Part shown: one piece after another, positions 22,215 to 31,423 of the stretch
Layout: each line of letters begins with the position of its first letter
How positions within the stretch are numbered: position 1 is the first letter of the stretch
Origin: a bacterium
GTDB lineage: Bacteria > Bacillota > Sulfobacillia > UBA995
Direction of reading: 5' to 3'
DNA: 64,000 nt
Assembly (NCBI GenBank): GCA_031082145.1
Contig: JAVHLP010000002.1
Location: forward strand, 33,214 to 97,213
Position numbers and translations under genes: made by a program
Notes under the pieces: generated by a model
What the model was told of the DNA's origin: nothing
Databases searched by the model: none
The model's input: only the letters and a program-made list of their open reading frames with translations

Positions 22215-22231
22215 CTCCTTGCTGGAAGGAG
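22215..22231 (+). promoter_or_regulatory. Small hairpin covering an AAGGAG ribosome binding site
   Basis: CTCCTT (22215-22220) can pair with AAGGAG (22226-22231) across five bases. AAGGAG would serve an in-frame ATG at 22242 upstream of ord. Whether this start is used is unknown; the hairpin is only 6 bp and may be chance. Confidence 0.3.
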
Positions 22232-22239
22232 TTCGCCAG

Positions 22240-22257
22240 TTATGCACGAATGCATAA
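22240..22257. promoter_or_regulatory. Perfect inverted repeat before the ornithine operon, candidate operator
   Basis: TTATGCA and TGCATAA form perfect 7-base arms around CGAA, an AT-rich 18-base palindrome in a G+C-rich genome, 33 bases before the preferred ord start. It loosely recalls ArgR boxes but its half-site spacing is one base shorter on each side. A role as repressor or activator site is inference. Confidence 0.45.
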
Positions 22258-22289
22258 ATCGCTCAATCCAAGGAAGAGAGGCGTTCAGG

Positions 22290-23318
22290 GTGGGCGTTGT
22301 TCGGATTCTGCACTGGGGTACCGGGGAGATGGGGGCCGGGATGGTCCGCCTGGTACAGGAGATTCCCGGGCTGCGGAGCGTTGGCGCGGTGGTTCGACCG
22401 GGCCCCAAGGAAGGCCGAGACCTCGGGGAACTGGCAGGACTTGGCCGTGAGTTGGGCATCCGGGCGGTCGCCGACCCGGCCGCGGCAGTGGCCGGGCAGA
22501 AGGCCGATATCGCCCTTCATGCCACCGGGTCTTTCACCGGCCAGATCTACCAGCAGCTAAAGGCCCTGGTGGAACTGGGCCTCGACGTCATCACGGTCGC
22601 CGAGGAGATGGCCTTTCCGTGGCATCACGAGCCGGAGTTGGCCGCTGAACTCGATGGCCTGGCTCGTGAGCGGGGGGTCAGCGTTCTCGGCACCGGCATA
22701 AACCCCGGGTTCGTCCTGGACACCCTGATCGTGGCCCTGACCGGAGCCTGCTGGGAGGTGCGGCGGATCCGGGCCGCCCGCATTAACGACCTGAGCCCCT
22801 TCGGACCGGCGGTCATGAAGACCCAGGGTGTGGGAACGACACCGGACGAGTTCCGGCGGGGGTTGGCGGACGGGACGATCGTGGGCCACGTAGGTTTCCC
22901 CGAGTCCATGCAGTTGATCGCCACGGCTATCGGCTGGAAACTGGAGTCGATCCGGGAAGAGCGGGAGCCGATTATCTCCCGCACGCGGCGCCAGACCCGC
23001 CATGTGTTAATCGAGCCGGGCATGGTAGCGGGCTGCCGGCACACCGCCCGGGGTTTTGTGGGCGGTGAGGTGGTGATCGAACTGGAGCACCCCCAGCAGG
23101 TCCTGCCCGAGCTGGAGGGAGTGGAGACGGGAGACTACATCTGGATCGACGGTGTGCCGCCACTCAATTTCGCCAACAAACCGGAAATCCCCGGTGGCAC
23201 GGGGACCATTGCCGTCGCCGTCAACGCCATACCGCTGGTCCGGGAGGCCCGGCCGGGATTGCTCACCATGATCGACCTCCCGCTGCCGCGGGCCCTGGCC
23301 CGGGAGAAGCGGAGATGA
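22290..23318 (+). CDS. ord: 2,4-diaminopentanoate dehydrogenase
   Basis: Oxidatively deaminates 2,4-diaminopentanoate to 2-amino-4-oxopentanoate with NAD(P)+, the step after ornithine aminomutase. The N-terminus ILHWGTGEMGAGM is a Rossmann dinucleotide site, and the overall sequence matches the Clostridium Ord family. GTG 22290, with AGGAAGAGAGG upstream, gives 342 residues; ATG 22242 is an in-frame alternative adding 16. First gene of a tightly packed ord-ortA-ortB-oraSE-glmL-orr operon; it overlaps ortA by four bases. Confidence 0.93.
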   Translation: MGVVRILHWGTGEMGAGMVRLVQEIPGLRSVGAVVRPGPKEGRDLGELAGLGRELGIRAVADPAAAVAGQKADIALHATGSFTGQIYQQLKALVELGLDVITVAEEMAFPWHHEPELAAELDGLARERGVSVLGTGINPGFVLDTLIVALTGACWEVRRIRAARINDLSPFGPAVMKTQGVGTTPDEFRRGLADGTIVGHVGFPESMQLIATAIGWKLESIREEREPIISRTRRQTRHVLIEPGMVAGCRHTARGFVGGEVVIELEHPQQVLPELEGVETGDYIWIDGVPPLNFANKPEIPGGTGTIAVAVNAIPLVREARPGLLTMIDLPLPRALAREKRR

Positions 23319-23629
23319 CCAAGCGCGCTCAGGTCGGGGATTGGGTCCAGATCCACCGCGTGGTGCTCCCCGCCGGTGCGCGGGCTCCCCAGGTTCCGGC
23401 CGATACTCAGTCGGCGCCCCTGGAGATGTGGGTCAAGGGAATCCTCTTGGCGGGAGGGGAGTTGGGCCAGCCTGCCCGTATCCGCACCGCGGCCGGGCGC
23501 GAGCTGGAAGGCCGCCTGGTTGCGGTCCGCCCTCCGCCTGGTCACGACTTTGGCGAACCCGTTCCCCAACTGGCCGCGATCGGTGCGGAGGTCAGGGCCT
23601 GGCTGGAGCGAGGGGGCGAGGGATCCTGA
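23315..23629 (+). CDS. ortA: 2-amino-4-oxopentanoate thiolase, alpha subunit
   Basis: Small subunit of the PLP-dependent thiolase that cleaves 2-amino-4-oxopentanoate with CoA to acetyl-CoA and alanine. Its 104 residues match OrtA in length and in the segment GDWVQIHRVVLPAGARAPQ. ATG 23315 overlaps the ord stop (ATGA). Identification rests on sequence likeness plus the flanking ord and ortB. Confidence 0.92.
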   Translation: MTKRAQVGDWVQIHRVVLPAGARAPQVPADTQSAPLEMWVKGILLAGGELGQPARIRTAAGRELEGRLVAVRPPPGHDFGEPVPQLAAIGAEVRAWLERGGEGS

Positions 23630-23637
23630 ACGAGGAC

Positions 23638-25047
23638 TTGTCCTACGCGGCGGTCATGGGCCGGCGCAACGATATCATGGTCCGGGCGGCGGGGCTCGAC
23701 TACCGGGACTTCACCACCGGCACGCTGGCTTTCGACTACGAGGCCATGATGAAGGTAGCCGGCGACTTGGCCACCATCAGGGAGATCCAGCGGCAGACCC
23801 GGGTCGGTGATACCCCCCTTTGGGAACTGAATAACATCACCCGGCTGGCGCGGCAGCTGGCGCCCCCGGGCAAGGGAGCCCGCATCTTTCTGAAGGATGA
23901 GGCAGCCAACCCGTCCGGCAGCTTTAAAGCCCGGCGCGCCGCCCTCTCGGTGTTCCACGCCGCTCGCAACGGGTATCCCGGGGTGGCGGCGGCTACCAGC
24001 GGCAACTATGGCGCCGCGGTGGCCTCGCAGGCAGCCATGCGGGGACTGCCCTGCATCATCATCCAGGAGGTGTTCGACTCCCGGGGAGTGGGCCAGCCGG
24101 AGATTCTCGAGAAAGGTCGCGCCTGCGAGGCCTACGGCGCCGAGGTGGTACAGCTCACCGTCGGTCCTGAGCTCTTCTACGTGTTCCTGGTCACCCTGGA
24201 GGAAACCGGCTACTTCAACGCCTCCCTGTACACGCCCTACTCCGTGGCGGGCATCGAGACCTTGGGCTACGAGTTGGCCGAGCAAGTATACGGCCGCGAG
24301 GGGCGCTATCCGGATGCGGTGGTGGTGACTCATGCCGGGGGCGGTAACGTGACCGGCACCGCCCGGGGTCTCCGCAAGGCTGGCGCTGCTGCCACCCAGG
24401 TCATCGGGGTGAGCGTGGATCTGACCGGACTGCACATGGCTTCGGATCGCGACTTTAACCGGAAGTCCTTCACCACCGGCCATACCGGCTTTGGCATTCC
24501 CTTTCTCACCTGGCCCGACCGGGCCGACGTGCCCCGCAACGCGGCCCGGCCCTTGCGTTACCTGGACCGCTACGTTCTGGTGACCCAGGGCGAGGTCTTC
24601 TACGTGACCGAGTTGCTGGCCCAACTGGAGGGGCTGGAACGCGGTCCCGCCGGCAACACCTCGCTGGCAGCCGCCATTAGCCTGGCCCAGGAGATGGATC
24701 GGGACCAGATCCTGGTCGTCCAGGAGAGCGAGTATACCGGAGCCGGAAAGCACCCCTGGGCCCAGCTGACGTTCGCCCGGGAGAACGGTATCGCCGTGGA
24801 GCGGGGTGACCCCGCCGGCAACCGGCCCGGCGAGCGCATCGTTATTCCCGAACACCCGCGGCAGGTGAAGGCCAAGGACTATCCCCTGGACGGAGTGTGC
24901 CGGTCGTACCTGAGAAACGCCGTGGCCCGGGCGGGCAGCGCTGCCCTCACCCCGGCCGATCATCGATTCTTGGCCGAGGATGTGCGCCGGGATGAGGAGT
25001 GGGTGAAGCGGGTCCTGGAGGAGGCACGGACGGTTGAAGCGCCCTGA
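23638..25047 (+). CDS. ortB: 2-amino-4-oxopentanoate thiolase, beta subunit (PLP)
   Basis: Catalytic subunit of the ornithine-pathway thiolase, a fold-type II PLP enzyme. NPSGSFKARRA places the PLP lysine at Lys97, and ATSGNYGAAVA is the phosphate-binding loop. TTG 23638 follows GAACGAGGA and begins SYAAVMGRRNDIM, as homologues do; 469 residues. The frame is open back to 23341, but that stretch overlaps ortA and is not part of the protein. It overlaps the next gene by 14 bases. Confidence 0.93.
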   Translation: MSYAAVMGRRNDIMVRAAGLDYRDFTTGTLAFDYEAMMKVAGDLATIREIQRQTRVGDTPLWELNNITRLARQLAPPGKGARIFLKDEAANPSGSFKARRAALSVFHAARNGYPGVAAATSGNYGAAVASQAAMRGLPCIIIQEVFDSRGVGQPEILEKGRACEAYGAEVVQLTVGPELFYVFLVTLEETGYFNASLYTPYSVAGIETLGYELAEQVYGREGRYPDAVVVTHAGGGNVTGTARGLRKAGAAATQVIGVSVDLTGLHMASDRDFNRKSFTTGHTGFGIPFLTWPDRADVPRNAARPLRYLDRYVLVTQGEVFYVTELLAQLEGLERGPAGNTSLAAAISLAQEMDRDQILVVQESEYTGAGKHPWAQLTFARENGIAVERGDPAGNRPGERIVIPEHPRQVKAKDYPLDGVCRSYLRNAVARAGSAALTPADHRFLAEDVRRDEEWVKRVLEEARTVEAP

Positions 25048-27637
25048 CGACTTCGCGACCCGGCGGCGGGATCTGGCCGGCTTGACCGAGGAAGCCTTGC
25101 AGGAGCGATTCTGGCAACTTGCCGGGAAGATCGTCGCTCCGCTGATCGAACTGGCTCGCACCCACACCACACCCGCCTTGGAGCGTTCGGTGCTCCTGCG
25201 CATGGGACTGGATAGCCTGGAGGCCGGGAGCCTGGTGGAAGAGACGGCGCGGCGGGGACAGCTGGGTTTTGGCGCCGGCAATGTACTGCTGCGGGTGGCT
25301 GCCGATCAGGGGTTGGGGCTGCACCAGGCGGCTCGCCAACTCCAGGCCGGGCGGTTCTGGGACCGATCGCGCACCCTGGCTACGGAGGGTGGTGGGCCGC
25401 CGGTACTGGGTGATCCTGCCCCCCCAGGGGGAGGGATCGCCGCTCCCGCCGGTCCCCCGCTAAGAGCAGACGGGAAGCTGGACCTGGAGGCGATTCTTTG
25501 CGACCTGGAGCATTACCGGCCCCGCCGGCGGGGCTGGACGTGGCGCCGCCGGATGGCAGCTCCGACACCCCTTGGCCCCTTTCTATACCGCCAGACCGGC
25601 GAGCCACTTGCCAGGAGCGTACCTCTGCCGGCAGCCCGGTACTTCGACGGCATCGACCCCCAGCCGGACCTGGTGATCACCGCCGAGATAGCTTCCGGGC
25701 GCTTTGAGGATGACCTCCGCCGGATGCGCATGGCGGCCTGGCATGGGGCCGACCACATCATGGTGATTCGCACCGCCGGTCAGAGCCATATCGACGGCTT
25801 GCTGGAGGGCACGCCGGAAGGGGTGGGGGGAGTCCCCATTACCCGCAAGCAGCTCCGGGCAACCCGGAAGGCTCTCGATTTCATTGAGGACGAGGTTGGA
25901 AGGCCGATCAACCTGCATTCCTACGTGAGCGGGGTGGCGGGGCCAGAGATGGCGGTGCTCTTCGCCGAAGAAGGGGTCAACGGCGCCCACCAGGACCCTC
26001 AGTACAACATTCTCTACCGCAACGTCAACATGGTGCGCTCGTTTGTGGATGCCGCCGAAGCAAAGGCGGTGATGTTAAGGGGTGGGATGGTGCAGATCGA
26101 CGGCGCCCACAACGCCAACGCCACCGCCCTGCAGGCCTGGAAGGTGATGCCCGAACTCCTGGTCCAGCACGCCATCAACAGCGCTTACTCGCTAGGGGCG
26201 GGCCTGCCGCGGGGGAGCATTTGCCTGTCCACCGTCCCCCCCAGCGCGCCGCCGGCCCCGGCGCTCGCCCTCGACCTGCCCTACGCCGTGGCCCTGCGTC
26301 AGGTCTTCGCCGGATTCGGGCTGCGGGCCCAGATGAACACCAGGTACATTGAGTCCGACGAGCGCGAGGCAACCGTCACCCATGTGCTCAACCTGCTGAT
26401 CACCCGGCTCACCGGAGCCCATATCCAGAGTACGATCACACCGGACGAGGGGAGAAATGTCCCCTGGCACCATAACTCGGTGGCCGCCCTGGAAACGGCC
26501 AAGCAGGCGCTGGTGGGAATGGACGGCCTGGCCGGATTCGTGAACCTGCGGCTGGACGGCGAGCTGGGGCTGCGCGTCCGCGAGATCAAGGAGCGCGCCG
26601 TGCTGTTCCTTCAGGAGATCCTCGAGGTGGGTGGCTATTTCGCGGCCGTGGAGAAAGGCTTCTTCGTGGATTCCGGCCAGTACCCGGAACGTCACGGCGA
26701 TGGAATAGTACGCAAAGTCTCCGGGGGGGTCGGGGAGGGCACGGTTGTGCCCCGGGAAGCGGGTTACTTCGCCCCGGTCTGCGGTCATTTCGGCGTCAAC
26801 CATCCTCGAGCCGGGTGCCACCTGATCGGCGGCTGCACCTTCTGCCGGCCGGACCGCATAGTCTACGTGGATGAACTCGATGCGGAGGACAACGTCCGGG
26901 CGCGGCTTGAGGGGGTGAATCAGCGCCGGCAGCGGGGTCTCATCCGTCCCGAGGTCCAGTGGGCGGGTGACGGATTCGTGACCGTCACCATGACTCTTCC
27001 CGAACCCGAGCGACGGGCCCGCTATGCCGCCCTCAAGATCGGCGCCAAGATGGGACTGGAAGAGGTCGAGGTCATCCACCGCCGTGTGCTCCACCCTGAC
27101 GAGGGCACGGTGGTCGTGCTGAAAGGCCGCCTGGACTGGGATCTGCTGGCCGATGAGCTGGAGGTGCCGGAGGAGGAAGCGGCCCTCTCCGACGAGGCTC
27201 TCCGGGAGGCGATAGCCCGGCGGCCCATGCGTGTTGTGGCCGCGACGCTGGGCGAAGACGAGCATTCGGTGGGGATGAGGGAGATCCTGGACATCAAACA
27301 CGGCGGGCTGGAGAAATACGGCATTGAGGCGCACTACCTGGGGACCTCGGTCCCGCCGGACAAGCTGATCGACGCCGCCCGGGAGCTCGATGCCGAGGCG
27401 ATCCTGGCCAGTACGATCATCACCCACGCCGACGTTCACCGCAAGAACCTGACCCGGCTGGCCGAGTTGTGCCGGGAGAAGGGTGTCCGGGACCGGTTTA
27501 TCCTGCTGGGGGGTGGAACCCAGATCACCGACGAATTGGCCCGGCAGTGCGGGCTCGATGGCGGGTTCGGCCGGGGTACCCGGGGCCGGGACGTGGCCAG
27601 TTTCCTGGTGCGGCGGCGAGAGGACCGACAGGAGTGA
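25034..27637 (+). CDS. oraE: D-ornithine 4,5-aminomutase, OraS and OraE fused
   Basis: Adenosylcobalamin- and PLP-dependent enzyme turning D-ornithine into 2,4-diaminopentanoate. In Clostridium sticklandii it is two proteins, OraS (about 120 residues) and OraE (about 740). Here one 867-residue frame holds both: residues 1-113 are OraS-like (LARTHTTPALERSVLLRMG), about 114-170 a Pro/Gly-rich linker, and about 171-867 OraE-like. The cobalamin motif DxHxxG is Asp742, His744, Gly747; Lys755 sits 11 residues after His744, as the PLP lysine Lys629 does after His618 in OraE. Starts at TTG/ATG-region GTTGAAG inside ortB; ends overlapping the next gene. Confidence 0.92.
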   Translation: MKRPDDFATRRRDLAGLTEEALQERFWQLAGKIVAPLIELARTHTTPALERSVLLRMGLDSLEAGSLVEETARRGQLGFGAGNVLLRVAADQGLGLHQAARQLQAGRFWDRSRTLATEGGGPPVLGDPAPPGGGIAAPAGPPLRADGKLDLEAILCDLEHYRPRRRGWTWRRRMAAPTPLGPFLYRQTGEPLARSVPLPAARYFDGIDPQPDLVITAEIASGRFEDDLRRMRMAAWHGADHIMVIRTAGQSHIDGLLEGTPEGVGGVPITRKQLRATRKALDFIEDEVGRPINLHSYVSGVAGPEMAVLFAEEGVNGAHQDPQYNILYRNVNMVRSFVDAAEAKAVMLRGGMVQIDGAHNANATALQAWKVMPELLVQHAINSAYSLGAGLPRGSICLSTVPPSAPPAPALALDLPYAVALRQVFAGFGLRAQMNTRYIESDEREATVTHVLNLLITRLTGAHIQSTITPDEGRNVPWHHNSVAALETAKQALVGMDGLAGFVNLRLDGELGLRVREIKERAVLFLQEILEVGGYFAAVEKGFFVDSGQYPERHGDGIVRKVSGGVGEGTVVPREAGYFAPVCGHFGVNHPRAGCHLIGGCTFCRPDRIVYVDELDAEDNVRARLEGVNQRRQRGLIRPEVQWAGDGFVTVTMTLPEPERRARYAALKIGAKMGLEEVEVIHRRVLHPDEGTVVVLKGRLDWDLLADELEVPEEEAALSDEALREAIARRPMRVVAATLGEDEHSVGMREILDIKHGGLEKYGIEAHYLGTSVPPDKLIDAARELDAEAILASTIITHADVHRKNLTRLAELCREKGVRDRFILLGGGTQITDELARQCGLDGGFGRGTRGRDVASFLVRRREDRQE

Positions 27638-28995
27638 AGGCCGAGGCCATCGTGGCCGAGATCGGCAGCACCACCACGGTGGTCACCGCTTTCTCCGGCC
27701 TCAACGGTTCGTCGCCCCGGATCCTGGGCCAAGCCGCTTCGCCCACCACGGCGACCGAGGGCGACGTAACCTGCGGCCTGGCTCAGGCCCTCAAGGAGCT
27801 CGGGCTAAGCCGGGAGGACCTCTCCCAAGCTGCGATGATGGCGACTTCCAGCGCCGCCGGCGGGCTCAAGATGACGGTCCACGGCCTCGTCCATGACATG
27901 ACCGTCAGGGCCGCCCGGGAGGCAGCCCTGGGGGCCGGAGCGATCGTCCGCTACGTGACGGCGGGAGATATCACGCCTGCCGACGGGGATGCCATCCTGG
28001 CCATCCGTCCCAGTATCATCCTACTGGCCGGGGGGGTGGACCATGGCGAGCGGGCCACGGCCGTCGCCAACGCCCGGGTGCTGGCCGGGCTGGGGCTGAC
28101 GTGCCCGGTGGTCTACGCGGGCAACCGCGCTGCCGCCGGCGAGGTGCGGGCCGTTCTGGCCCGGGTGGGCATGGAGGTGCGGGTGGTCGATAACGTCTAC
28201 CCCCGGGTCGACCAGTTGGAGGTGGAGCCGGCCCGGCGGGCCATACAGGCCGTCTTCGAGCGACACATCACGGAGGCCCCCGGCATGGGACGGGTCCGGG
28301 AGATAGTGAAGGGGACCATCCTGCCAACACCGGGGGCCGTCATGCGGGCAGCGGAACTACTGTACCGGGATACAGGCTCGGGCCTGCTGGTCATTGACGT
28401 CGGTGGCGCCACTACGGACGTCCATTCCGTTGTCGAGCCCTCCGCCGAGGTGGCCGCTTTGCTGGTGAACCCGGAGCCCTTGGCTAAGCGGACGGTGGAG
28501 GGAGACCTGGGGATAGTGGCGAACGCCGTGCACGTGGCGGAACTGTTGGCCGCGGAGGATCGGACTAGGCTCGAAGAGCGGCTGCGGGCGCCACTGGAGT
28601 CCTTGCTGACGGAGGTGGCCCCCTTTCCTACCGAGCCCCGCCAGAGCGCGTTCGCGCTTGCCCTGGCCGGGCAAGCCGCCAGGACTGCGCTGGAACGTCA
28701 CGTGGGGCGATACCTACACTACTACGGACCCACCGGGCGGCTGACGGTGGCGACAGGCAAGGACCTGGGAGGCGTGACCCTTGCCATCGGCACCGGGGGG
28801 GCCTTCACCCGTCTAGAAGGGGGCCAAGAAGTCTTGCGGAAAGTGTTGGGGCGGCCAACCGGCCTCGAACTCTGGCCGCGGGAGGCCCGGGCGGTCATCG
28901 ACCGCGACTACGTGATGGCCGCGGCCGGAGTGCTGGCCCGATCCCACCCCCGGGCGGCGATCGGTTTGTTGCTCAACAGCATAGGCGAGGGGTGA
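27634..28995 (+). CDS. GlmL/MutL-like ATPase, ornithine aminomutase partner
   Basis: ASKHA-fold protein of the family encoded beside glutamate mutase (GlmL/MutL) and ornithine aminomutase. The two phosphate loops are AEIGSTTTVVTAF at the N-terminus and VIDVGGATTDVHSV near residue 255. Such proteins are thought to reactivate or chaperone the cobalamin enzyme; that role is inferred. GTG 27634 overlaps the oraSE stop by four bases and gives 453 residues; the upstream frame lies within oraSE. Confidence 0.9.
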   Translation: MKAEAIVAEIGSTTTVVTAFSGLNGSSPRILGQAASPTTATEGDVTCGLAQALKELGLSREDLSQAAMMATSSAAGGLKMTVHGLVHDMTVRAAREAALGAGAIVRYVTAGDITPADGDAILAIRPSIILLAGGVDHGERATAVANARVLAGLGLTCPVVYAGNRAAAGEVRAVLARVGMEVRVVDNVYPRVDQLEVEPARRAIQAVFERHITEAPGMGRVREIVKGTILPTPGAVMRAAELLYRDTGSGLLVIDVGGATTDVHSVVEPSAEVAALLVNPEPLAKRTVEGDLGIVANAVHVAELLAAEDRTRLEERLRAPLESLLTEVAPFPTEPRQSAFALALAGQAARTALERHVGRYLHYYGPTGRLTVATGKDLGGVTLAIGTGGAFTRLEGGQEVLRKVLGRPTGLELWPREARAVIDRDYVMAAAGVLARSHPRAAIGLLLNSIGEG

Positions 28996-30068
28996 CGGGG
29001 TTGCTGCCCCGGCTGGAGATCGATCTCCCCGCGCTCGAGTCTAACACCCGGAGGGTGGTGGAAACCTGTCGTCTCCGGGGTATCCAGGTGTGGGGGGTCA
29101 CGAAGGGTGTCCGGGGGTGTCCCCGGGTAGGGCTGGCGATGCTCCGAGGCGGGGTGGAGGGCCTGGCCGACTCTCGCCTACCCAATCTCATTCGTCTGCG
29201 GCAGGCCCTCGGCGACCCATCGCTCATGCTGCTCCGGCCGCCCTCCCCGGCGCAGGCCCAGGAGGCGGTGGGGACAGCCCGGGTCAGCCTCAATTCCGAG
29301 ATCCTGACCTTGACGGCCCTGGGCTTGGCGGCGGCAGCCCGAAAGGTCGAGCACGAGGTCATCCTGATGGTCGACCTGGGCGACCGCCGCGAGGGAGTCC
29401 TGCCCGGCGATGTCCTGGAGTTGGCCCGGGCCGCCCGGCGAGAGCGCTCCCTCCGCCTGGCGGGGATAGGAGCCAACTTCGCTTGCTTCGGCGGAGTCCT
29501 TCCGACCGCCGAGAGCCTGGTGGAACTGGTGGAGCTGGCCGGACGGGTGCGGATGGCGACGGGGGCGAGCCTGGATACGGTCTCCGGCGGCAATTCCAGT
29601 TCGCTGCCCCTGGTGATCCGCGCCGCCATGCCGGCAGGAGTTAATCAACTACGGATCGGTGAGGGGATCCTGCTGGGAAGGGACCCTTCGACAGGTGAGC
29701 CCCTGCCGGGCACCCGTCAGGACGTCTTCCGACTGGAGGCCGAACTGATTGAGGTCCAGCGCAAGCCGTCAGCCCCGTGCGGCCCGGTGGCCCGCAATGC
29801 CTTCGGGCGCCAACCGGTGCACATTGATCGGGGCGACCGTCTGAGAGCCCTTGCGGCCATCGGGGTTCAGGAGATAGGAGCGGGGACTCTCTGCCCCGCG
29901 AGCGGGGGCGTTGAGGTGCTCGGAGCTTCGAGTGACCATCTTGTCCTGGACGTCACGGCCATGGAGCCCGCCCCCCGGCCAGGTGGGCGGCTGCAGTTTC
30001 TCCCTGATTACGGTGCCGTGCTGGCCTTGATGACGGCGACAGATGTCTGCCGCCAGTACCGGGAGTGA
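28992..30068 (+). CDS. orr: Ornithine racemase
   Basis: PLP enzyme with an alanine-racemase-type barrel that makes the D-ornithine used by OraSE. VWGVTKGVRG holds the PLP lysine (Lys38), and VSGGNSSSLPLV and NQLRIGEGILLG are family motifs. It has 358 residues, a GTG start at 28992 overlapping the previous stop. Last gene of the six-gene ornithine operon. Confidence 0.9.
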   Translation: MTGLLPRLEIDLPALESNTRRVVETCRLRGIQVWGVTKGVRGCPRVGLAMLRGGVEGLADSRLPNLIRLRQALGDPSLMLLRPPSPAQAQEAVGTARVSLNSEILTLTALGLAAAARKVEHEVILMVDLGDRREGVLPGDVLELARAARRERSLRLAGIGANFACFGGVLPTAESLVELVELAGRVRMATGASLDTVSGGNSSSLPLVIRAAMPAGVNQLRIGEGILLGRDPSTGEPLPGTRQDVFRLEAELIEVQRKPSAPCGPVARNAFGRQPVHIDRGDRLRALAAIGVQEIGAGTLCPASGGVEVLGASSDHLVLDVTAMEPAPRPGGRLQFLPDYGAVLALMTATDVCRQYRE

Positions 30069-30088
30069 CCGGAGAGGAGCGGTGAGGG

Positions 30089-31423
30089 GTGCGAGGGGTC
30101 GTGGGCGTGGGGGTTGTGCCTCATGCCCCGGTGTTGGTGCCCGAGATCGGTGGGGCCCGGTTACCGGCCGTGGAGGACACCCGCAGGGCCATGAAGACTC
30201 TGGCCGGCCAGTTGGCCGCGGCGGACCCGCGTACAGTGGTGATCATCTCACCCCATGGTGATGTGGACCGGACGGCGATCGGTCTGGCGGGGGTGCCCCG
30301 GCTGGAGGGAGATTTCGGAGCCTTCGGCCGGCCCGACCTGTCCTTCTCAGCCGACAACGATGTGGTGCTCGTGCGGGCCCTGGCGCGGGAAGCAGAGGGG
30401 GCTGGGCTCCCCGTATGGCTCCGAGCCGGCCCCGGTTCGACCGGCGGCAGCCGCCTGTCGTACGCCTTTCTGGTTCCCTGGTACTACCTGGTCGAGGCGG
30501 GCATCCGGGCCCGGGTGGTGGCGGTGACCATGGCCCGCCTGGGTCCCGATCGCCTCCATCGATTCGGAGAGTTGGTGGCCAGGGCCGCCGCCCAGACCGC
30601 GACCCGGGTGGCGGTGCTGGCCAGTGCGGACTTGTCTCACCGCCTGACCCATGATGCCCCGGCGGGGTATCATCCGGACGGAGCGGTGTTTGACCGGACG
30701 GTGATGGCTGCCCTGGCGGCGGGCCGGCCAGCGTGCGTGCTCGGGATCGACCCGGAACTGGCTGAGCGGGCGGGCGAATGCGGTTGGCGGCCAATCCTGA
30801 TGGCGCTGGGAGCCCTCGCCGGCACCAGCTTCCGGTCCCGCGTGTTCTCCTACGAGGGCCCGTTCGGCGTGGGCTACGGGGTGGCCTTGCTCACCCCCGG
30901 GCCCGATTTTGCCGGCCTGGCCCGTACCGCTCTTGCCACCCACCTCGGGGAGGGCCGGACGATGACCTCGCCAGAAGCTCTTGGTGAGCCGACCGGGGTT
31001 TACGTGACCATCAAGCGTCAAGGCGAACTGCGAGGCTGCATGGGCACAACCGAGCCGGCAGCGGCGGACAGGGCCAGCGCGGTGATAGCCAGCGCGATCC
31101 GGGCCGGAACCGCCGACCCACGCTTTCCGCCGGTCACCCTTGAGGAACTGGACGGACTCGACTTCTCGGTGGACATCCTGGGCGAGTTGGAGGAGGTGAC
31201 GGGCCCGGACGATCTCGACCCCCAGCGGTACGGGCTCGTCGTTCGCCGGGGATCTCGCTCGGGGCTGCTACTGCCGGCCCTGGAGGGCATCGATACGGCC
31301 GAAGAGCAGCTAAGATTGGTCTTGGACAAGGCCGGGCTGCGCGATCGGTCAGGTGTACGCCTCTATCGATTCACGAGCGAACGCTACCACTCGCCGGTCC
31401 CGGGAAGGGAATGCTCCCGGTGA
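30089..31423 (+). CDS. AmmeMemoRadiSam protein: Memo/LigB-like plus AMMECR1 fusion
   Basis: Two-domain protein. Residues 1 to about 270 are a class III extradiol-dioxygenase-like (Memo) domain starting VGVVPHAPVLVPEIGG; about 280-440 is an AMMECR1 domain with the invariant LRGCMG. Genes for these domains recur with a radical SAM enzyme, which here follows at once. The biochemical function of the set is not established. GTG 30089 gives 444 residues. It begins 20 bases after orr, so it may share the transcript. Confidence 0.88.
   Translation: MRGVVGVGVVPHAPVLVPEIGGARLPAVEDTRRAMKTLAGQLAAADPRTVVIISPHGDVDRTAIGLAGVPRLEGDFGAFGRPDLSFSADNDVVLVRALAREAEGAGLPVWLRAGPGSTGGSRLSYAFLVPWYYLVEAGIRARVVAVTMARLGPDRLHRFGELVARAAAQTATRVAVLASADLSHRLTHDAPAGYHPDGAVFDRTVMAALAAGRPACVLGIDPELAERAGECGWRPILMALGALAGTSFRSRVFSYEGPFGVGYGVALLTPGPDFAGLARTALATHLGEGRTMTSPEALGEPTGVYVTIKRQGELRGCMGTTEPAAADRASAVIASAIRAGTADPRFPPVTLEELDGLDFSVDILGELEEVTGPDDLDPQRYGLVVRRGSRSGLLLPALEGIDTAEEQLRLVLDKAGLRDRSGVRLYRFTSERYHSPVPGRECSR

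Noticed and set aside
23542-25281. 579-codon minus-strand open frame
   Set aside because: Antisense of ortB and the start of oraSE; caused by high G+C codon bias.
26192-27439. 415-codon minus-strand open frame
   Set aside because: Antisense of the OraE part, which carries conserved catalytic residues on the + strand.
27469-27633. N-terminal extension of the GlmL-like protein
   Set aside because: Overlaps the end of OraSE; the conserved phosphate loop starts immediately after GTG 27634.
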